Translations under genes and position numbers: made by a program
Source: Eublepharis macularius
Lineage: Eukaryota; Chordata; Lepidosauria; Squamata; Eublepharidae
Assembly: GCF_028583425.1 (NCBI RefSeq)
Contig: NC_072800.1
Span: 94,023,001-94,087,000 of the forward strand
DNA length: 64,000 bases
Reading direction: 5' to 3'
Shown here: piece by piece, positions 1 to 11,179 of the stretch
Position numbering within the stretch: the first letter of the stretch is position 1
Layout of the letters: each line of letters begins with the position of its first letter
The notes under the pieces: generated by a model
Told to the model about the DNA's origin: nothing
What the model saw: only the letters and a program-made list of their open reading frames with translations
Database searches by the model: none

Positions 1-565
1 TAACACTCGGCTACTAATGGCGGTCTACTGTGTGTGTGTGTTTTTTAATTTAAGTTGTTATGTTATCAGCACAGTGCTAGGTGCTGTATGCAGGGCCGGC
101 TTAAAACGTCTTGGTTAGGTACAAGGGAAAATCCGAACAACAAATGTCCCCCTTTTTTGTGGCTGAGGAAAGTAATAATGGGCGTCTGGCTCACAAAACC
201 TACAACCACAATATTTGGGTTTGTCTTTAAGGGGCTGTGAGACTCTCTGTCATTTTGCCTGTGAAAACCTGAACCTTCTTCCCTCTTTGCAGACAGGGAG
301 AGAGCAGCAACACGTCTGTAGCAGGACTCAAATACAGACCCACCAGCTCCGAGTCCTGCTTCCTACCCTCTGGGCATGACTGGCTCTCAGGTCCAGTCCT
401 GGGGTCCAGTCCAGCTACAGGGGAGGAGTTTGTCTGATGTTTTAAAGGGCTGCTCTCATTTACGTCTCCCATCATCTTTCATTGTTTGCAGCTTTATTGG
501 GAAGATTGTTTTGATCTATGACAAAACTAAGCTACTGTGATCCGTAAAGATTAAAATGATTGATG
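1..565. other. Intergenic, nothing recognised
   Basis: No coding exon or repeat that I can name. Contains a short GT run near 30-42 and otherwise unremarkable sequence. Confidence 0.4.
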
Positions 566-985
566 AACCAGTGTAGTGTAGTTGTTGGTGTCAGACTAGG
601 ATTTGGGTTCGAATCCTGGCTCTGCCATGGAGGCTCACTGGGTGACCTTGGGCCCGTCACACACTGTTAGCCTATCGTACCTCACAGAGTTGTTGAGAAG
701 ATAAAATAGAGGAGATGGGAATGTCAGTCACTTTGGGTCCCCATAGGATTGCCATGCTCCAGGTAGGGCCTGGAGATCTTCTGGAATTACAATGGATCTC
801 CAGGTGATGAAGATCTATTCCCCTGGAAGAAACAGCTGCCTTGAAGAGTGGAATCTATGGGATTATACCCAGCAGAGGTCCCTCTGCTCCCCTAGGCTTC
901 ACCCACAAATCTCCAGGAATTTCCCAGCCTGGATTTGGCAACCCTAAGTGGGGGTATAAATTAAGTAAGTAAATAAATAATTTTT
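566..985 (+). repeat. CORE-SINE (MIR-like, tRNA head and L2-like tail), interrupted
   Basis: The plus strand reads through a tRNA-like head (GTAGTTGTTGG, then the B-box-like GGGTTCGAATCC at about 605-616), a core with GTGACCTTGGGC and CTCACAGAGTTGTTGAGAAG, and an L2-like tail that ends in a TAAAT/AAATA run. It is split between about 743 and 943 by another repeat, which must be younger. Confidence 0.7.
746..942 (+). repeat. Short interspersed repeat, 'GTTGCCA..CTCCAGG' family
   Basis: A roughly 195-bp repeat that begins near TTGCCATGCTCCAGG and ends near TTTGGCAACCC, so its ends are inverted. At least six relatives lie in this window (7684, 9408, 11660, 22688, 58829 and a fragment at 18640), in both orientations. 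It sits inside a CORE-SINE. I cannot assign it to a named family; the inverted GTTGCCA ends suggest a non-autonomous DNA transposon. Confidence 0.6.
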
Positions 986-1167
986 TAAAATCTGGCTCTG
1001 CATAGAGATTTCTCTGTCCATCTTGGCCCTTCTTCTTTCTCTCTACAAACGCCTCCTTTGTGCTTCCCATCTCCTTGCTGCCTGGTTGGGCCGTACCCTC
1101 CAGCTGCCTGCAGAGAAGACTTCCATTAACCGCGCCCCCCTCTCCCTCTGCATCTTTCTCTCTCCAG

Positions 1168-1324
1168 GTCAAAGCAGGAGCTCCGGGTGCAAGTGTCAGA
1201 CTGTATCCAGGTCAGCCTGAAAGGAAGGAAGAGACTGGTGACCGTAGAGATGCTCAGCGAGGAAACCCAGCCCAACTTTGCCAAGAGCCGGGATGGTTTT
1301 GTGCTTTACTCACCGAGGAGATGA
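1168..1324 (+). CDS. Possible terminal coding exon of an unidentified gene
   Basis: A good pyrimidine tract ending in CTCTCTCCAG at 1167 is followed by an open frame of 51 codons (first full codon at 1169) ending in TGA at 1322-1324. The translation starts SKQELRVQVSDCIQVSLKG and ends SRDGFVLYSPRR; it is rich in charged residues and looks protein-like rather than repeat-derived. An AATAAA lies about 400 bases downstream at 1723, consistent with a last exon plus 3' UTR. I do not recognise the protein, and the rest of the gene would lie left of the window or in exons I could not see. It does not match KLHL18, the neighbour upstream of human PTPN23, as I remember that protein. It could be coincidence. 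Confidence 0.35.
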
Positions 1325-1722
1325 ACAGAGGATTTTTGGGGGAGGGGGACACACTGGCTAGGAGGTGTGAAGGATCCCAGAATGGGGAGAGGCCCAATAC
1401 CTCGCGGACTCCCAACTCTTGGCATTCCATTGCTCTGGGGGAGTTGGGAATCTGTCTTCATTTGTAGCCCAGCCAAAACAGGGGAAAATCTACACCCAGA
1501 CGTCAAAGAACCTTCACCTGGCTCCCCCCGCCCCATTCTAGTGTTATATAGGATGAGGAAAACTACTCTGGGGAGAGGCAGCGACACGCTGAGACCTCTT
1601 TAAGGTGTGTATATATAGGTACATTTGGTATCACCCCAGTTAAACCAGATACTCTTTGGAAGTCTTGGGCATCCTTTGCAGGGTCCCTTTTGCTTGGAAA
1701 AGGAGAGCTTTGGTGCCTTTGT

Positions 1723-1728
1723 AATAAA
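1723..1728 (+). terminator. Candidate polyadenylation signal AATAAA
   Basis: AATAAA in a single-copy-looking stretch, followed by T-rich sequence (CTCTTTGTTTACAG). It would serve the candidate terminal exon at 1168-1324. Confidence 0.35.
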
Positions 1729-1749
1729 CTCTTTGTTTACAGATGTACA

Positions 1750-2399
1750 GGCTGAGCAGGCATGATTGGGTGCGGCAGGAAGTGCAAGAGAAGGCACACC
1801 GGCAGGAAGTGCTCATGCAAAAGCCACACGAGTCCCCTCCCCTCCCCCGCTCCTCGTCCAAATGACATCATGACAGTAGAGAGTAGGAGTGAAAGCTAAG
1901 AGGTTAGCTGTTATGGGATGGGAATGCTCTGCTGTGAACCAGGCTAAGACCCTTTGTGCCCACTGGGGAAGGGAGTTTGAACCGTTGACCTGCTGATTTG
2001 CAGTGCCCTCTTTGGTAGGCAAGGCCTCCCCCCCCCACCAGTGCATCCTCTTCCCAGGAGTTGTTGAGCTCTAGATCTACATCAATAAAATCCTCGGCAC
2101 CCAGTTGCTGCTCTGGCAGTCTGTGGGAACCTGGAGGCAGCTGCTCTTTCTTGCTCCTGCTCCTGCCCTGTACCTTGTGCACCCAGGGAGCGCTCCTTGG
2201 CACCCCACATCCCATCTTATTATTTTGCTCTCTCCTGCTGACATTCAGCCGCAGATGGACGGTTGCACCATTGGTGGGGGGATGTGTGCTGGGACAGGTG
2301 GAGAAATTTCACTGACCCTGAAAGGGCAGGCAAAAGAGCTGTGCGAAGGGCATCCTTCGATTTCAATACACAGGGCTGGAGCCGTCCTTTTGTGAGGAG
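1750..2399. other. Intergenic, nothing recognised
   Basis: Short overlapping open frames only, none with a convincing exon signature or family resemblance. Confidence 0.4.
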
Positions 2400-2575
2400 G
2401 GTTGCCAACTGGCCTGGAGAAAAATGTCTTATGCCTTTAATAGAGGTTTAATATGGGGGATGGGCAGCTGAAGCTCCTTGCGGCCTGGAGGTCAATAATA
2501 TAACCTGGTAAATAGCATCCCGTTAAGCCTCTAGTAAAGTGACAGGACACTTTTTCTCCAGGCCAGTTGGCAACC
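2400..2575. mobile_element. Small non-autonomous element with perfect terminal inverted repeats
   Basis: The first 24 bases (GTTGCCAACTGGCCTGGAGA and four more A) at 2401-2424 are the exact reverse complement of 2551-2574, and similarity continues a few bases inward. Total length is about 176 bp. The outermost GGTTGCCAA resembles the ends of the 746-942 family, but the inside differs. No clear target-site duplication was seen. Confidence 0.65.
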
Positions 2576-2850
2576 ATATTTGAAGGTCAGCTGGTATTCT
2601 GGCCCAGAGGGGCCCAAGATCAAATCCCCCCCCCTGCCATGAAGCATCCAGGGTAACCTGGGGCCAGGCACTCCCTCTCAACCGAACAGCCCATCAAGAG
2701 AGATCCACAAGCAGGACTCCACCTTGCCCAATCCAGAGTTCGGAGGCTGCTGTCCCCTTCCGCTCCAACCCACCTGCACACCAGCACTTGCACTGTGGAT
2801 GGAGGGGGGGCGGTGTTGGTGAGAGACACGGTTGGCTCCACCCAGTGTCT

Positions 2851-3056
2851 GAGAGCCAAGCTACAAGTAATGCCTGACACAGGTTAGACACTTGTCAGCT
2901 TCCCTCAAGTTTTGATGGGAAATGTAGGCATCCTGGTCTTGCAGTTGTAATGGAGAGCCAAGCTGTAAAACCAGGACGCCTACATTGCCCATCAAAACTT
3001 GAGGGAAGCTGACAAGTGTCCAACCTGTGTAAGGCATCACTTGTAGCTTGGCTCTC
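2851..3056. mobile_element. Palindromic MITE, GAGAGCCAAGCTACAAGT ends
   Basis: Two arms of roughly 85-90 bp are inverted copies of one another: GAGAGCCAAGCTACAAGTAA at 2851 mirrors CACTTGTAGCTTGGCTCTC ending at 3056, and the inner arms share GACACTTGTCAGCTTCCCTC. The spacer is about 30 bp. This is the form of a non-autonomous DNA transposon. Superfamily not assigned. Confidence 0.65.
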
Positions 3057-3880
3057 AGAATCCGACACCGGGGTAAGCCAGCCCTAGCCAAAAAGCTTAC
3101 TCAGGTCTTAAATATTTGCCTTTCCTGTGATTAGTCCTGCAGGTGGTAATTTGTTCCTTGGTGCAATTGACCCTCTAAAGCCCTAATCACAGATTAACTA
3201 ACGTCTTTTCTTCTGAATAATTGGTGGAGCGAGACAAGAAAGCCAGCTGGAGTCACCGAGTGATGGGCAGGCATGTGTGAATCAGCTCCAAGCTCCTTCC
3301 GAAGTCCGCAAGCAGCCTGACTTCCCACCGTCCCACTCCCTCCACGTTGTGTGTGAGCGGAACAGTTGAGAGTGCTGCTCCCTCCACTCCCCAGTCAGTG
3401 CTCATCACCACGTTCATATCTAGGTGTGATTCATCAGAATCAGGCCGCAGCATCCCCCTGACGCCACACCAGGCTCTGGGGAGGCGGTGGAATCAGCTCT
3501 TCCTCCTCTGCCTGCCTCCCCACATCGCCCAACAAGCAGCAGCAGTTGGATGGTGAACCCCCACCCCGTGGCCATGTTGGAGCCCCTGGTCACCTGCACC
3601 CCACTTTTCCGAGTGGTGAGAAGTCCTGGGGTGTCCGACTCACCTGAGCTGGTTCCCTTTGGAGGAGAGAGCACGGGAGACGTTGCACTTCAGTCACATT
3701 AGTAAATACACAAGAACACAAGAGGAGGTGCAGAAGCAACCAGGGCAACAGATCCCCGTATCAGATTCCCAGAGAAAGGAAGGAAGAGATCCTGCACCAC
3801 GCAGGTGCTTCAGCCCAGACCAGGAGTGTTTGCCTGCTCCTCTCTGCCAGGGAATTGTGCTTTCTTTTCATATGGAGACG
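3057..3880. other. Intergenic, nothing recognised
   Basis: Apparently single-copy sequence with several short overlapping frames, none supported. Confidence 0.4.
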
Positions 3881-4278
3881 CGCGGCTTTTTTTCAGCAGG
3901 AAGGCAGTGGAATGGAATTCCAGCACCTCTTGAAAATGGTCACACGGCCAGTGGCCCCGCGCCCTGATCTCCAGGCAGAGGGGAGTTTAGATCGCCCTCT
4001 GCACACGGCGTGGAGGGCAATCTAAACTCCCCTCTGTCTGGAGATCGGGGTGGGGGGCCGCCAGCCATGTGACCCTTTTCGCTGAGGGCGATTTAAATTT
4101 TTAAAAACTCCTCCCCTTGTTCCAGCTGACCCAAAGTGACATCATTGTGTGGTCCAAGAAGTGTGCATGCACTTTGCACGTGCGCATGTGGTACCAGGAC
4201 CACTTCCAACCAGGAGTTGCCCCCTGTGCTGGCAACCCACTGAGTTCCACTGCCTATTTTCCTAGAAAAAAAGCCCTG
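3881..4278 (+). mobile_element. Non-autonomous hAT element (copy 1)
   Basis: About 400 bp with terminal inverted repeats of the CAGGGCTTTTTTTC / AAAAAAAGCCCTG type (left end decayed to CGCGGCTTTTTTTC). It is flanked by an 8-bp target duplication with two mismatches, TGGAGACG at 3873-3880 and TGGAGATA at 4279-4286, as expected of hAT. An internal palindrome is built from GAGGGGAGTTTAGATCGCCC and its complement. Other copies: 25636 and 43314. No transposase is encoded. Confidence 0.8.
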
Positions 4279-4687
4279 TGGAGATATATGCAGTTTTGCC
4301 CCCCTCCCTTCAGCCAGATGGGGGCTTCTTCTCTTCTAAGCCCTGATGGGTGCTTGAATAAAGCCCTTTCCTAACACTTAAGGCCCACTGAGAAGATGGA
4401 AAGAAGTGTTGCTGTTCCTTTGCTCTGGCTTCTTCCAGGCTTGCTATGTTAGGCCAATCCTGGAGTCACAGCCAAGCTGGCCACCAGATTTTGGTTCCTG
4501 TTTTGTCCCAGATGGGCACATCAGAAACGAATGAGATGACAAGAAAAGGCATTGTAGATTGTTTATGGGACTGAAGTGGGGAGAGGTGGCTAGAGGATAG
4601 GATGCCTCTGTTACTGCTGAAAAACCAAGGTGATCAGTGAACTTAACATGTTACACATGAAATCCCGTTTTGGAAATGTCTAAATTT

Positions 4688-4968
4688 TGTCTCTGCGCGA
4701 AACCTCTTACATGAGGACACTCAAGTGAAAGGAGATGCAATGTTAGCTGGGAAGTGTAGTTTAGAGAGACAGTTTCACCTCTCTAGAGCTGGCAGAGATC
4801 ACTCCTCAGAGGGTTTATTTTATCTTTGCTTCCCTGAGGGGGAGGTGAAATTGACAGAGCCTTCTGGGAGGTGAAGATGAAATAAAGCCTTTGGCTCCGT
4901 CTTCCTAGCTAACATTCTATCTCCCTTCACTTGAGCATCCTCGTGTAAGAGGTCCCGTGTAGAGAGAC
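4688..4968. mobile_element. MITE-like element with ~70-bp inverted ends
   Basis: The left arm from about 4693 (CTGCGCGAAACCTCTTAC, then GAGGACACTCAAGTGAAAGG) and the right arm ending about 4962 are diverged inverted copies over about 70 bp. The centre is about 130 bp of unrelated sequence. Structure fits a non-autonomous DNA transposon. Confidence 0.55.
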
Positions 4969-6639
4969 TCATTGAAACTGGTGAAAATCTGGGATGGGAG
5001 GGAAAATTCTCCACTTCTCTTGGGCTAATCCCCCCTGGGTAATTTGCTCTTCAATACTGTTGGGAAGATGGGTTTTTTCCCCTGCAGCCTCATAGCATTA
5101 TGGTACATTTGTGCACCTCCAAGAGTTTCCGCAGCTTTTCTCTGATCTTTCCCAAACCTGCCAGACTTTTAGAAGCCTGGTCTAACCTGCCGCTCTGCTG
5201 CCTGCTCACTTCCTCACTGGCCACTCTGCGATCATCACTTCCCCTCCCTCACCTGTGCCGTGTCCATTCAAGCTTTGGGTCAGCAGCTAGAGTGGTCAGG
5301 AGCCCTTCTGAGAAGCCAGAAGGAAGGGACACCCCCCCCTCCCCCTCATCAGTTCTTGGTACAGCTCCTTCCACCTTCTTTTCTCATTCCATCTTTCCTG
5401 GATTCTCTTCCTCCCTCTCCTCCTGCCTGAAAATCCTAGCGCTCTCACTGAGAAAATGACGATTAGACATTCACACTGCAGGCTTCCATAACCCACCTTT
5501 GCCTTCAGGACATACCAGGGAGGGAGATGGTGTGTAAGTAATTCTCCAACCTCCGCTCAGTTTTGCTGTTCGAAACCAGACCCCGTGTGTTGTTCACAAT
5601 GTAAAGAAGAAAAGACATGTTCTTGAAAACCATTCTTTTCCCAATTAAAGTGAAAATATCTAAACGAGGCGTCTTGTTTCAAATGGGAAAACTGAGTGGA
5701 GGTTGAAGGGTTAAACCCCCTCTGGCTTGCATGTACGTCCTGGAAGCCCTTCAGAAATTGCTGTACTCTTTACCCAAATCTGCACGGCCCCTCCGCCCAT
5801 CTTACCAAAGACGGATTCTTCGGGAAATTACTAGACAACAAGGAAGCATAAGACTGCAGGCTCGAATACTGACTCTTTTGAGATTCCCAGAGAGGAGGCG
5901 ACAGGTCTTAGATCTGGATAGAAGATGTACGGGCTCTCTTCACTGGAGCCTCTGCGTGTACTTCCTCTCGTTTAGAGAGAGGTGAGCCAACCTGGGCCAT
6001 CAAATGCCCACTGCTATTAGAAACCTTCCGGACAGGTAGAGCTTCTGCGCTTTCTACAATGCCGGATTTGTAATGTGTCAGCATCTGTGGGCTGAAACTG
6101 ATGCAAAGAATCATGTTGTAACTTTGCCACAGTCCCTGCCCTCCTGCATGTAGCGAAGAAGGCTTTTAAGCAGTGAAAAATTCACAGCAGTATTGCTGGT
6201 CCCGTTCCGCCCCCCTCCCCACCACGCGTCACCACAATCTAAAATTCCTCCCATTGAGCTATTCGAGGCAAAGTGAATCACGGGGAAGAGGAAATTACCA
6301 TTAATTGGTGCAATCAAGAATAAGCCTTAGAAGAACGGGGTGAGCCTAGGTGGCTTTTATGTGGCAAAGACGCACCTGTTGCTGTAGGGACACTTTTCGG
6401 AGAATTTTCCCTTCAGCACCGAACCCGGCTTGTCATTTAGACGTGACAGGTGTTGACAAATACGTCAGTCCATGACAGTAAGACGAGACAGACTGCTCAT
6501 TTTGATTTTGAGTCAACCGAGGACACCTACTCTGCCTACAAATGGCAGCAAGAAACATGGGGGAAGATGCCAGGAACAGCCTCAAAAATCAAACGTGATT
6601 GAGGTTGTTGCATCTCGTCCCACTAGAATTTTAAAATAG
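4969..6639. other. Intergenic, nothing recognised
   Basis: About 1.7 kb of apparently unique sequence. Several open frames of 60-119 codons are present but show no family resemblance and no exon context. Confidence 0.4.
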
Positions 6640-6722
6640 GAAAAAGTCCAGTAGCACCTTCAAGACTAACCAACTTTATTGTAGCATAAGCTTTCAAGAA
6701 GCACAGCTCTTTTCCTCAGGTG
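6640..6722 (-). mobile_element. Penelope-like repeat, family A, single arm (old)
   Basis: Carries the family A unit on the minus strand: hammerhead-like core, then the AGTCTTGAAGGTGCTACTGG region. The core at 6684-6719 reads CUGAGGA ... GAAAGCUU. In stem II the outer G-C pair of other copies is A-U here, so pairing is kept despite two changes. Bounds are approximate. Confidence 0.6.
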
Positions 6723-6727
6723 CCTCG

Positions 6728-6903
6728 CCAGATCCTGTGTGTGTTAATTCTTGTGTTTTAAATCTGAATGCTTTTAAACGTGTATGTTGATCTGTTTTCC
6801 GTTTGTTAATTATTTGTTATGTCTTTGCAACAAAGTGGCTGAATTGCTCACTGCCCTGACTCCAAAGAGATACGGTGGGACAGAAATGTTTTAAATAAAT
6901 AAA
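6728..6903 (+). repeat. L2-like LINE 3' end
   Basis: AT-rich sequence ending AGAAATGTTTTAAATAAATAAA, the tail form of L2-like LINEs and their dependent SINEs. Assigned by tail resemblance only. Confidence 0.4.
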
Positions 6904-7683
6904 ATCCCATGTAGTGCTCCTGCTCAGACTTAGACTGGGCCCGGTCCCCATACAGATTGATAGCCTGAGGATTACCTCTGCAGGGTTTGGAGCCGGCCTT
7001 TGTCCAGTGGATTATTCCCTTGCATGTGTGGGTGGGATCTGGTCATCCGTCTGAAGAGGGTAATCCCTGTTCCTCTCCAGCCCTCCCCTGGAGGATCACG
7101 CATGCCTGGGGCCGTTCTGACACTTAAATGATTACCTGGAAAAACCAACTTGTTTGGAGATACATCCATCCAGCGGATGGTTAGAGGAGAAAGGTTAGCA
7201 AACGCACATAGAATTTCTGTTGGGAAAGCTAAAATCGAGCATACATTTATCCTCAGGCTGTGTGGAGCATCCAAGTTCCTTTCTCAAGTGTGTAAAAGGG
7301 CAGCTAACAACCCGCGTTCTGCGTCGCTCTCTGGCTGCAGGAGCCGCGATCCTCATGCTGAATAAGCTTGCAAAAATAGGCCAGCCAGTTCCAGTAGAAG
7401 AACTATACCTGTCCTCAGCTGACCTGGATATCAGGAAAGGGGTGGGGTAGGCTGAGCACACGCGTATACACACACCGTTGAGCCAGTGGAGCAGTCAAAG
7501 GAAGCAACGAGCGAACTGTGTCCCTCTGCCATGGCGTGGGCACATCCTCCCACTGTCTCCAAATGGCAACGAACAGTCAAGGATTCTTGACCAGCCACCA
7601 AAGGAATCTCTCTTCCAACATTTCATGCAGCCCAGCGCGCTTCCTGCCAGGAAGTAGGCTCAGGGAAGCAAAAACTGTGGAAC
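6904..7683. other. Intergenic, nothing recognised
   Basis: No repeat or exon that I can support. Confidence 0.4.
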
Positions 7684-7882
7684 AGGGTTGCCAATCGTGG
7701 GTTGGGAAATTTCTGGAGATCTGGGGAGGGAATTCTGGGAAGGCAAGCGACCTTGGCAGGGTAGAATGTCATGGAGTGCACCTTCCAAACTTCCCATTCC
7801 CTCCAGGGGAGCCAATCTCTGTAATCTGGAGGTCAGATGTAATTCCAGGCATTCCCCAGACCCTACCTGGAGATTGAGAGCC
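7684..7882 (-). repeat. 'GTTGCCA' short repeat family
   Basis: Reverse-oriented relative of 746-942: begins GGTTGCCAATCGTGGGTTGG and ends in the CTACCTGGAG region. Diverged. Confidence 0.55.
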
Positions 7883-7979
7883 CTACTGAGTAAAAACCAA
7901 AAACAAACAGGTGGTTCCTTACAAGTCAGAATGACAAGGCCTGTCCCAGATTATGGCCAGAAGGCACTTGGGCAGTTGG

Positions 7980-8290
7980 ACCCGTGGAACTCGCAGCCAC
8001 CAGAGGTGGTGATAACCTGTGGCTTATGGATTTAAAAATGGGGATGAAGAAATGTGTGAAGAGGTTGTTGGCTATTAGCCATGAGAGATGACTCAGATGT
8101 CTGGATTCAGAGGCAGAGTGCCTCAGATTTTCAGGTGCTGGGGGGAGTCTGGTTGAGGCCAGCGGGCCCTGCCTTTTGGGACATACGACTGGCCACTGTT
8201 AGAGATGCTGAGCTACACAAACTACTACTCTGATTCAGCAGACCTGGAGCTGCTTAGTTGTAGCAACTCCAGGTCTGACCTGTGGCCAGA
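7980..8290 (+). repeat. Old interspersed repeat, probably a LINE 3' end
   Basis: Shares the 'GGAACTC..CAGCCA..GGTGGTGAT' opening and the 'TTCAGAGGCAGAGTGCCTC' segment with fragments at 28195-28330 and a tail-like piece at 12288-12363. Class uncertain. Confidence 0.35.
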
Positions 8291-8319
8291 TGGGACACCT
8301 CCTGGGAACCCATAAGTTA

Positions 8320-8690
8320 CTTGGAGGGGCTGTGGCTCTGTGGCACAGCATCTGCCTGGCCTGCATGTCCCAAGTTCAATCTCTGGCCTCTCTAGTTAAA
8401 ATGATCAGTAGAAAGAGCAAGAGTCCAGTGGCACCTCGAAGACCCACACAATTTGTGGTAGGGTAGGGTAGCTTTCGTGAGCCACAGCTACTGGACTCTT
8501 GCTCTTTTCTACTGCCACGGACAGACTGACACAGCTACCCATCATGATCTAAAATGATCAGGTAAGAGGTGATGTGAACAATGTCTACCTGAGACCCTGG
8601 CAAGTTGCTGCAAGCCAAAGTGGACAAGTCTGACCCTGATGGCCTGATACAGTATAAGGAAGGTTTGTGTGTATGGACATGCATAAAGAC
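8320..8690 (+). repeat. tRNA-derived SINE (Sauria-SINE-like), interrupted
   Basis: A tRNA-like head (GGGGCTGTGGCTCTGTGG, then B-box-like CAAGTTCAATC) is followed by TAGTTAAAATGATCAG, CTACCTGAGACCCTGGCAAG and TGATACAGTATAAGG, the body shared with copies at 34196 and 37022. It is interrupted at 8409-8549 by a Penelope-related repeat. Confidence 0.65.
8409..8549 (+). mobile_element. Divergent Penelope-like repeat inserted in a SINE
   Basis: Bounded by a perfect 12-bp duplication, TAAAATGATCAG at 8397-8408 and 8550-8561. The ends AGAGTCCAGTGGCACC and CAGACTGACACAGCTACCC match family A ends, and it contains AGCTTTCGTGAGCCACAGCT, the remains of a hammerhead-like segment on the minus strand. The two arms form an inverted repeat (AGAGCAAGAGTCCAGT / ACTGGACTCTTGCTCT). 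Confidence 0.65.
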
Positions 8691-9407
8691 ACGACCAGAT
8701 GCTCCAGAGCAGAACGAAAGTGGGATATACCAGTAATGATGTATACTCACTTGTGTCTCACTCGTGCTATGGAGTGGCTCACCCTACTTGTCCGGACGGG
8801 CCTGCTCTGCCCCCCCCCTCATTACAACTGTTCAATCAAAAAGGATTCATCATATCTTTGGTGGGGGAAGGGCTACAATGTTTTTTTTCACTTTCTATTT
8901 TATTTTGCATAAAGTGCCACTGTCAGTAAATTCTGGCCCCCACCCCGAGTTAACTTCCCTTCCCCAGCTGTTAAAAAGGGGGGGCTCTCTGCTCCCTGCA
9001 ATGATACAAGTCAACACAATGTATAAATCAAACATTTAGGCAAGTCTCAGATAGTAAATATTATACAAACAGATTTTAAATACCATCTGGAGGGAACCCC
9101 CCCCTTTTTTTTGCATTAAATATCTGTTGAGTTCCTTGCCCAGCTCAAGGCAGGGCTGTGAACGCAGCTGCCTGCCCTCCTTTGCACAGTCTCTTCCCAG
9201 CACTGGCCGCTCAAACTTCCTTGAAAGCCGGAAGCTTTGGGGCAACAAGAGGTCTTCCATGTGCTCCCCGCTTTGGACTGTACGGGACATGTTTTCGAAC
9301 ACCGAACCCAACTCACGTCAGGGACAAAGAGGCTGGGAAAGTCCAACTCGAGAAATAAATAGAAAGTCAAACAAGGAAACGTCACCAGGATAAGGAAAGT
9401 TCCAGTT
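8691..9407. other. Intergenic, nothing recognised
   Basis: No supported feature; short C and T homopolymer runs. Confidence 0.4.
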
Positions 9408-9598
9408 TGGGTTACCAACCTCCAGGAGGGGCCTGGAGGGGAGCTCTCTTGGAATCACAACTGATCTCCGAACTACAGATCTCAGTTCTGCTGGAGGAAA
9501 CGGCAGCTTGCTGAGCTCTTTCTTCTCCACAAACTCCACCCTCTTCACGCACCACAAATCTCCAGGATTTTCCCCAACGGGAGTTGGCAACTCTCGTC
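9408..9598 (+). repeat. 'GTTGCCA' short repeat family
   Basis: Starts GGTTACCAACCTCCAGG and ends GAGTTGGCAACTCTC, same layout as 746-942. Confidence 0.6.
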
Positions 9599-10049
9599 CT
9601 ACTCCAATCCCATTGGGAAACGGATCAGTTCTGATCATACTGACTGTCCCAATCCATGCTGGAGAAAAATATCCTGTGTTTTTTAAACAGTAAATGATGT
9701 AGGAGGGTGGCAGGTTTCCTCTCCCTCCCGCAAACCCTCTTTAAAAATTACAAATCAAACATTCCAAAAATGATCCCCGTGAACAGGAGAGAAAGTCAAA
9801 AATTAAATAGATTATCTTGACATGCACAGTTTCCACATTCCCCAGAGGAAAGCACGTTCACACAGGAACATCTCTATCAGCTTCCTCCCCCCAGCCCCGC
9901 CCCAGGGAAAATGCTGGTTTAGCAGCAATAGGGTTGATACAGCCCAAGAGGGAGGAGTCTCTTCTGCTGCCCCCATGTCGTCTTTAGAGCTTATCTGGTC
10001 AGCTTTCTGAGGATCGAGAATGCACCTCCAATGCTCTTTAGCCCATGGC

Positions 10050-10300
10050 CCAAATATTTGTTTTTATTTTACTTCATTCACATCCCGCCTTTCCCCCCCA
10101 ACGGGAACCTAAGGCAGCTTACATCAATCTTGTCTCCTCCATTTTTTCCTCACAACAACCCTGTGAGGTAGGTTAGGCTGAGAGTTTTTCTGACTGGCCC
10201 AAGGTCACCCAGCGAGCTTCCATGGCAGAGCGGGAAATAGGACGTGGGTCTCTCAGATCCTAGTTTGCCACTCTAGCCACTACACCACACTGCCTCTCAG
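10050..10300 (-). repeat. CORE-SINE (MIR-like with L2-like tail)
   Basis: On the minus strand the head (GTGGTGTAGTGGCTAGAGTG) and core (GTGACCTTGGGCCAGTCAG, CTCACAGGGTTGTTGTGAGG) lead into the tail AAAGGCGGGATGTGAATGAA. Confidence 0.75.
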
Positions 10301-10520
10301 TGTGCAGAGTTATGCAGAGATGCATCCTCTCAAACAGTATCTCTTGCCTTGTGGATAAAACAAGCACGGGGTAGAGGATCTGGGAAGTCTGGACTTTAAT
10401 GTCTATGCCAAGAAGACGTGAATTATGCAACTGGCATAAATTATGCAAATTAGGAAATGTACATACATCGGCTGATTGACTGTATAGATTTTGTTATTCC
10501 ATCCGCTGTCTCTCAGACTT

Positions 10521-10677
10521 GGGCCGTTTCCACACACGTTGGATAACACACTCTCAATGCGCTTTCGCAATTCTTTGGAAGTGGATTTTTAGTTTCACAC
10601 ACACACACGAAACCCCAGTTCCAAATGATCACTAAAGAGCACTGAAAGTGCATTATCCAACATGTGTGGAAGCAGCC
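10521..10677. mobile_element. MITE with GGGCCGTTTCCACACAC ends
   Basis: The left end GGGCCGTTTCCACACACGTT mirrors the right end ATGTGTGGAAGCAGCC, and the inner parts (GTTGGATAACACACT / GTGCATTATCCAAC) are also inverted. Length about 157 bp. Confidence 0.55.
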
Positions 10678-11159
10678 TTGGTCTCCATCATGAGCTCTGT
10701 TCCACACAAATAAATTATCTATCTACATATCGGCTTATGTACACTCAAGCCTATTTTCACAGCCATAAGGACTAGAAACTTGCACGTTTTAAAGCTGAGA
10801 TTCTCAGCATGCTGATTTTGCTGCCCAACACCAACTTCTGTGTTTGGCACAGTCCCAGAATACACACAGCCCTGGCTATGCAGTTCAAACTGGCAACACC
10901 CTACAACCGTGGCAAGGGAGCCCCGGACCAAGAGACTGCCTTTCCCAGATGACATCCTGTGCTCCAGTTTTAAGAAAGCCACTTTCTGGAACAGCCTTTA
11001 GTTGCAGAGTTTGGATCTTTTATAAAAAGAAGTCACTGGTCTAAACCCGTATTACACAAAAAACGATTATCTCACGTATAAAAATATACATATACATTGA
11101 TGATACAGCAAGTGTGCCTCGATAAAGTGACTTTCTCTATCCTGCATCTACACGCTTCT
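10678..11159. other. Intergenic, nothing recognised
   Basis: No supported feature. Confidence 0.35.
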
Positions 11160-11179
11160 AGCTATGGATGCAAGTATAT

